NCBI GenBank assembly: GCA_001986395.2
Contig: MQVO02000008.1
Location: 1,240,001 to 1,304,000, forward strand
Length of the DNA stretch: 64,000 bases
Source: Irpex lacteus
Taxonomy: Eukaryota; Basidiomycota; Agaricomycetes; Polyporales; Irpicaceae
Reading direction: 5' to 3'
The notes beneath the pieces were generated by a model. That model worked only from the letters and a program-made list of their open reading frames with translations. It was not told the DNA's origin and ran no database searches. Shown here piece after piece: positions 59,596 through 64,000 of the stretch; the stretch's first letter is position 1; the number at the start of each line of letters is the position of its first letter. The position numbers and the translations under genes were made by a program.

Positions 59596-59871
59596 GCTTC
59601 GTTATTGGTTGTATGCCGCAGTACGAAATATAACTGGATGAAGCGAATAATATGTGCCTGAATCATCGGTTTACCAGTGAATCAAGTTGAAAGACACAGA
59701 GATGTGAAGTTACGAACCGGTACGGTAACGTGAATGGAAAAGTACCCCGAGCAGCGGGTGACAGGGGTCTTGCCAACAATTCGAACTTGTGACTTGACGT
59801 GATCCTGTGACCTCATTGTGACTCTTGCATGCACCGAGTCACACGGGAGTCATGCGCAAAATGTGAGGAAG
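59596..59871. promoter_or_regulatory. Promoter region of valyl-tRNA synthetase
   Basis: 276 bp after the hydrolase stop. No other gene seen. Confidence 0.4.
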
Positions 59872-62800
59872 ATGCAAAGATTACACCGATATCTTCCATC
59901 TCTCCTCCATCGTCGAGCTTTGCAGCAACCTTTGCGAAGAATGTCTCAGGCAGCGGCGCAGCCAGAGAAGCCAGCAGTGGCAACCAATGATGGACCCAAC
60001 CCGAATTCAAAAAGCGCAGGTATGCTTCACAAGACACTTATTCGATCAATATAATGCTGATAGTTTGTCGTAGCCAAGAAGGAGGCAAAGAGGCTAGAAA
60101 AGGAGGCCAAGCTTGCCGCAAAAGCTGCAAAGGTTGCTGCCACCACACCAGCCGGGGAGAAGAAGGTGAAGGCGGAGAAGAAGAAGGAAGAGGAGGAGGC
60201 ACCTTTCGTGAACACTACACCGAAAGGAGAGAAGAAAGGTGCGTTACGAGAATACGATAGTAATATGTGCAATATTCACGTGCAGACAGATCTCTCGCAG
60301 CCCATGTCAAATACTGGGTACAACCCTATTGCCGTTGAGTCTGCATGGTATGACTGGTGGCATGCCCAAGGTTTCTTCCGTCCTCAATTCACGCCTTCTG
60401 GAGATATCAAGCCCGAAGGACTGTTCGTAATTCCGTCGCCTCCTCCTAATGTCACCGGAAGCCTTCATATTGGACATGCATTGACTGTCGCAATCCAAGA
60501 CACTCTTACAAGATGGTGAGTGGACGTCGGAAGACACAACCCCGTATCGCCTGGAAGCAAGCGTCTTATTCTTCATAGGAACCGTATGCTTGGCAAGACC
60601 ACTCTCTTCGTGCCAGGATTCGACCATGCAGGTATCTCCACGCAGTCCGTGGTCGAGAAGCGTCTGTATAAGGCCAGTGGAAAGACGAGGCATGATCTGG
60701 GACGTGAAGAGTTCCTGAAGACCGTCTGGGATTGGAAGAGTGACTACCAGTCCCGGATCACGACCCAACTCCAACGTCTTGGTGGTAGTTATGACTGGGA
60801 TCGCGTAGCGTTTACTATGGACGAGGTAAGCTTCTCACTGGATCAAGAGTATATTGACACCTTTATCGTGTGTTATAATGAGCTTCATTCCGCTCGCGAA
60901 GCATTAATTCGCTTCATATTTGAACTCTGCTGACCTACTATGCAGGGTCTTTCAAAAGCTGTTATCGAGACTTTTTGCAGGTTGCACGAAGATGGTATCC
61001 TGTATCGTGCGAACCGACTCGTCAACTGGTGTGTGCGTCTCAACACGACGCTATCGAATCTTGAGGTCGATCAGAAGCAGCTAGAAGGTCGAACACTGTT
61101 GAGTGTGCCAGGTTATGATCCCAAGGAGAAATTCGAATTCGGTGTTATCACGTCGTTTGCCTATCCCATCGAGAACTCTGGTGAGCTTGGAGTAGAGTCA
61201 TTCAGAACAGTCACCTGACGTCAATACAGACGAGAAGATTATCGTCGCTACCACACGTCCCGAGACTATGCTCGGAGATACTGCCATCGCTGTCCACCCG
61301 AACGATCCTAGATACACCCACTTGCACGGCAAATTCGCCAAGCACCCCTTCCTCGACCGCCGTATACCAATCATAACGGACGACGTCATCGTCGATATGG
61401 AGTTCGGAACTGGTGCAGTTAAGATCACACCTGCGCATGATCCTAACGATTACGAAGTCGGTATACGGCACAAACTGGAGTTCATCAATATCCTGAATGA
61501 CGACGGCACGTTTAATGCCAACGCTGGTGATAAGTTCAAGGTAAGATAGGTTCTACAGCATGTAAGGGGATGTTCACAGTTTCACTGATTATTTCAGGGG
61601 ATGAAACGATTCCACGCACGTGTAGCTGTTGTGAAGGCACTTCAGGACGCCGGTTTGTACATCGAGACGAAGGACAACCCTATGCAGATCCCGTTATGCA
61701 GCAAGTCTGGAGACGTTATCGAGCCAGTTCTGAAGCCTCAGTGGTGGGTGAACTGCAAGCCTCTCGCTGAAGAGGCTCTGAAGGTGTGTTGTTTCTAATC
61801 ACGGGCTGCGTGTCCTTGGTCTAATCCTTTTGTCAGCGTACTAAAGCTGGGGATCTCCTGATTCAACCGAAGTCGTCTGAGAACGAGTGGTACCGATGGC
61901 TCGAGGGCATCCAGGACTGGTGTGTTTCACGTCAATTGTGGTGGGGTCATCGTTGTCCGGCATACTTCGTCCGTATTGAGGGTCAGGACCAGGACGTAGG
62001 TGTTAGTCCACATTACGAAGAGTTTCGATACTCATGCACATTGCAGAGCACCGATGGCAAGTACTGGGTTGTCGGCCGTACACTCGAGGAGGCGACAGAA
62101 CGCGCGAAGAAGCTTGCTGGGAATGCGAAGTTTACACTCGAGCAAGACGAAGATGTTCTGGACACGTGGTTCTCCTCTGGTCTCTGGCCGTTCTCCATTA
62201 TGGGTTGGCCCGAAAAGGTAGTGTATGCCTTGTATATTTACTGTTCCCCAATCTTAACAATCTAATGACTAGACCTTCGACCTCGAGCACTTCTACCCTT
62301 CGACGGTCCTCGAGACTGGCTGGGATATCATTTTCTTCTGGGTGGCTCGTATGGTTCTGCTCGGCATTCACCTCACTGGTGAAGTGCCATTCAAGGAGGT
62401 GTACTGTCACGCGATGATCCGTGACGCTCATGGACGGAAGATGAGCAAGTCTCTCGGCAACGTCATCGATCCTATCGATGTCATCCAGGGTCTTGACCTC
62501 GAGTCACTTCATCAGAAGCTGTACGAGGGCAACTTGGACGAGAAGGAGATCGCTAAGGCCAAGTCAGGTCAGAAGAAAGACTTCCCGAAGGGTATTCCCC
62601 AGTGCGGTACCGATGCTCTTCGCTTTGCGTTGTGCGCGTACAGCGGTGGAGGTATGTATGCTGATATGAATATGCTTGTGGATAGACTGGCTAACGTATG
62701 ACGTAGGCCGTGATATCAACCTCGAGATCCTTCGTGTAGAAGGCTACCGAAAATTCTGCAACAAGATTTTCAACGCCACCAAGTTCGCCATGTTGAAGCT

Positions 62801-64000
62801 CGACGAGACCTTCGTACCTGAATCACATGCGAAGGCAAGTCGATACATACTTTCCGCGAAGATTGGTTACTAATTATCTCGACAGCCCACTGGCAAGGAA
62901 AGCCTCGCCGAACGCTGGATATTGCACAAGCTCAACATCGCCGCGGAGGAGATCAACAAGCAGCTGGCAGATCGTAACTTTATGGCTGCCACCGGTGCAG
63001 CGTACAACTTCTGGCTCTATGAGCTATGTGATGTCTACATTGTACGTCGCTTTTCTCGGATTATCCCAGTCATGTGTTCACGATGACTTGTAGGAAGCGA
63101 TGAAGCCCATGACAGACGAGTCTGCATCCCCCGAGAAGCGACTTTCTGCCCAGCAAACATTGTACACGTGTCTTGATCACGGTCTCCGACTCCTCCACCC
63201 CTTCATGCCGTTTGTTACCGAAGAGCTGTGGCAGCGTCTGCCTAGAAGACCGAATGACCCGACGCTGTCGATTATGGTGTCATCATACCCCACCTTCGTA
63301 TGTGTCGTCTCTCATGATATGGCTCAGTGTTTAACCTCGAGACGCCCTTGTTTAGGACGAGTCATTCGTGTTCAAGGATGCTGAGCGTGACTTCGACTTG
63401 GTATTCTCAGCGATTAAGACCGGTCGTTCGCTCGCCGCGTCGTATAACCTGCAGACCGATATTCAACGTAAGTTAATCCCAAGTATGAGGGTATTACACG
63501 ATCTCTAACTGGCTTGTTACCCAGTATTCATCCGTGCGCAGAACGATGTCGAAGCCGAGCTCTTCCAGTCGCAAGCGTCAACAATCGTAGCGTTGACAAA
63601 GGGTTGCAAGACGGCGAAGGTTGTACGCGAGCTCAGCGACATCCCTCCTGGCTCTGGTTCCGCCGTCCTGAGCCCCACTGTCGTCGTGTACCTACTTGTC
63701 CGCGTAAGTCCCTACTATGTTTGTCGTTTGTCGTAGCATTGCTGACGCTCAATTGTGTGCAGGGTCTCGTTGACCTCGACGCTGAGATCGCAAAGTGCGA
63801 TAAGAAGCTCCATCTCGCTCAACTCAACCTCGACAAGATTAAGAAAATCGAGGCTCAGGCTGACTACGAGGAAACTGTCCCAGCTAATGCACGGCTTGCT
63901 AACGAAGAGAAGGTGCGTTTTGCTTTCTAACTGTGTCACGGTCAAGAGCTGGGACTAATAGTAAATGGTTGCATTCGACAGAGAAAGACGTTAGAGGCTG
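59872..64000 (+). CDS. VAS1: Valyl-tRNA synthetase, cytosolic and mitochondrial (3' end beyond window)
   Basis: Sixteen exons in frame: 59872-60019, 60074-60238, 60290-60515, 60579-60825, 60946-61180, 61230-61540, 61598-61783, 61837-62217, 62273-62651, 62707-62834, 62886-63041, 63094-63297, 63356-63467, 63525-63703, 63763-63912, 63982-64000 and on, about 1075 residues so far. Lys/Ala-rich appendage, HIGH site in [13 protein letters not shown], editing domain ([35 protein letters not shown]), KMSKS in [10 protein letters not shown], anticodon-binding domain and C-terminal coiled coil ([14 protein letters not shown]). The first ATG gives [20 protein letters not shown], a mitochondrial presequence. 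The ATG at 59941 would give the cytosolic form. The intron at 62835 is GC-AG. Confidence 0.96.

Noticed and set aside
59771..59835. T-loop-like sequence (TTCGAA) on the minus strand, considered as a tRNA
   Set aside because: The arms do not pair into a T stem, and no acceptor, D or anticodon stem can be drawn.
1..64000. CRISPR array, prophage or bacterial operon
   Set aside because: The repeats seen are tandem or inverted without regular spacers, and the genes are spliced and eukaryotic throughout.

Overview
The window is nuclear DNA from a basidiomycete fungus, most likely a wood-decaying agaricomycete. Almost every gene is cut by many introns of about 50-75 nt with GTRNGT donors, CTRAY-like branch sites and YAG acceptors. 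The gene content also fits: a CYP63-type P450, an aryl-alcohol-oxidase-type GMC oxidoreductase, a GH3 beta-glucosidase, a DUF6534 membrane protein, an F-box protein and small secreted proteins sit beside housekeeping genes. All exon boundaries below were read by eye from splice sites and reading frame. No database search was run, so family names come from recognised motifs.

1-8 kb: a secreted protein gene (+) converges on MAGO, the exon-junction-complex subunit (-). The junction between them has been copied in tandem, leaving three copies of the secreted gene's 3' end and three of MAGO's last exon, only one of each functional. RSM10 (mitoribosomal uS10m) diverges from MAGO, and an SDR dehydrogenase with a probable frameshift near its end follows. 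8-12.5 kb is gene-poor, with gene remnants and a recent 172-bp tandem duplication.

12.5-24.4 kb: a D-2-hydroxyacid dehydrogenase (-), EAF3 (-), an F-box/zinc-finger protein (+), small secreted proteins (-), an unrecognised cysteine-pair protein (-), tRNA-Gly(TCC) (-) and an epsin (+). 25-30 kb: a secreted HNH (GmrSD/DUF1524-type) nuclease (+) and a complete CYP63-like P450 (-).

30-43 kb is a decayed, rearranged region. It holds a MUS81-like gene that keeps only the N-terminal helix-hairpin-helix part (-) and a GH3 beta-glucosidase (27 exons readable) that ends where a Ty1/copia element begins. The copia element is itself cut off inside its protease region. It is followed by an AT-rich island carrying a perfect 25-bp inverted repeat and then by the 5' stub of another P450.

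44-59.6 kb: a UbiA-family membrane enzyme (-), a GMC alcohol oxidase (+), a second complete P450 (-), a DUF6534 membrane protein (+), two tandem paralogous secreted proteins (+) and a proline-iminopeptidase-like hydrolase (+). UbiA, GMC oxidase and P450 could form a small terpenoid or meroterpenoid cluster. 59.9-64 kb: cytosolic/mitochondrial valyl-tRNA synthetase (+), complete except for its last residues.

The most unusual features are the triplicated convergent gene junction, the many microexons (4-14 nt) needed to restore conserved proteins, and the stack of truncated genes at 33-43 kb. I did not find a clearly new defence or mobile system.
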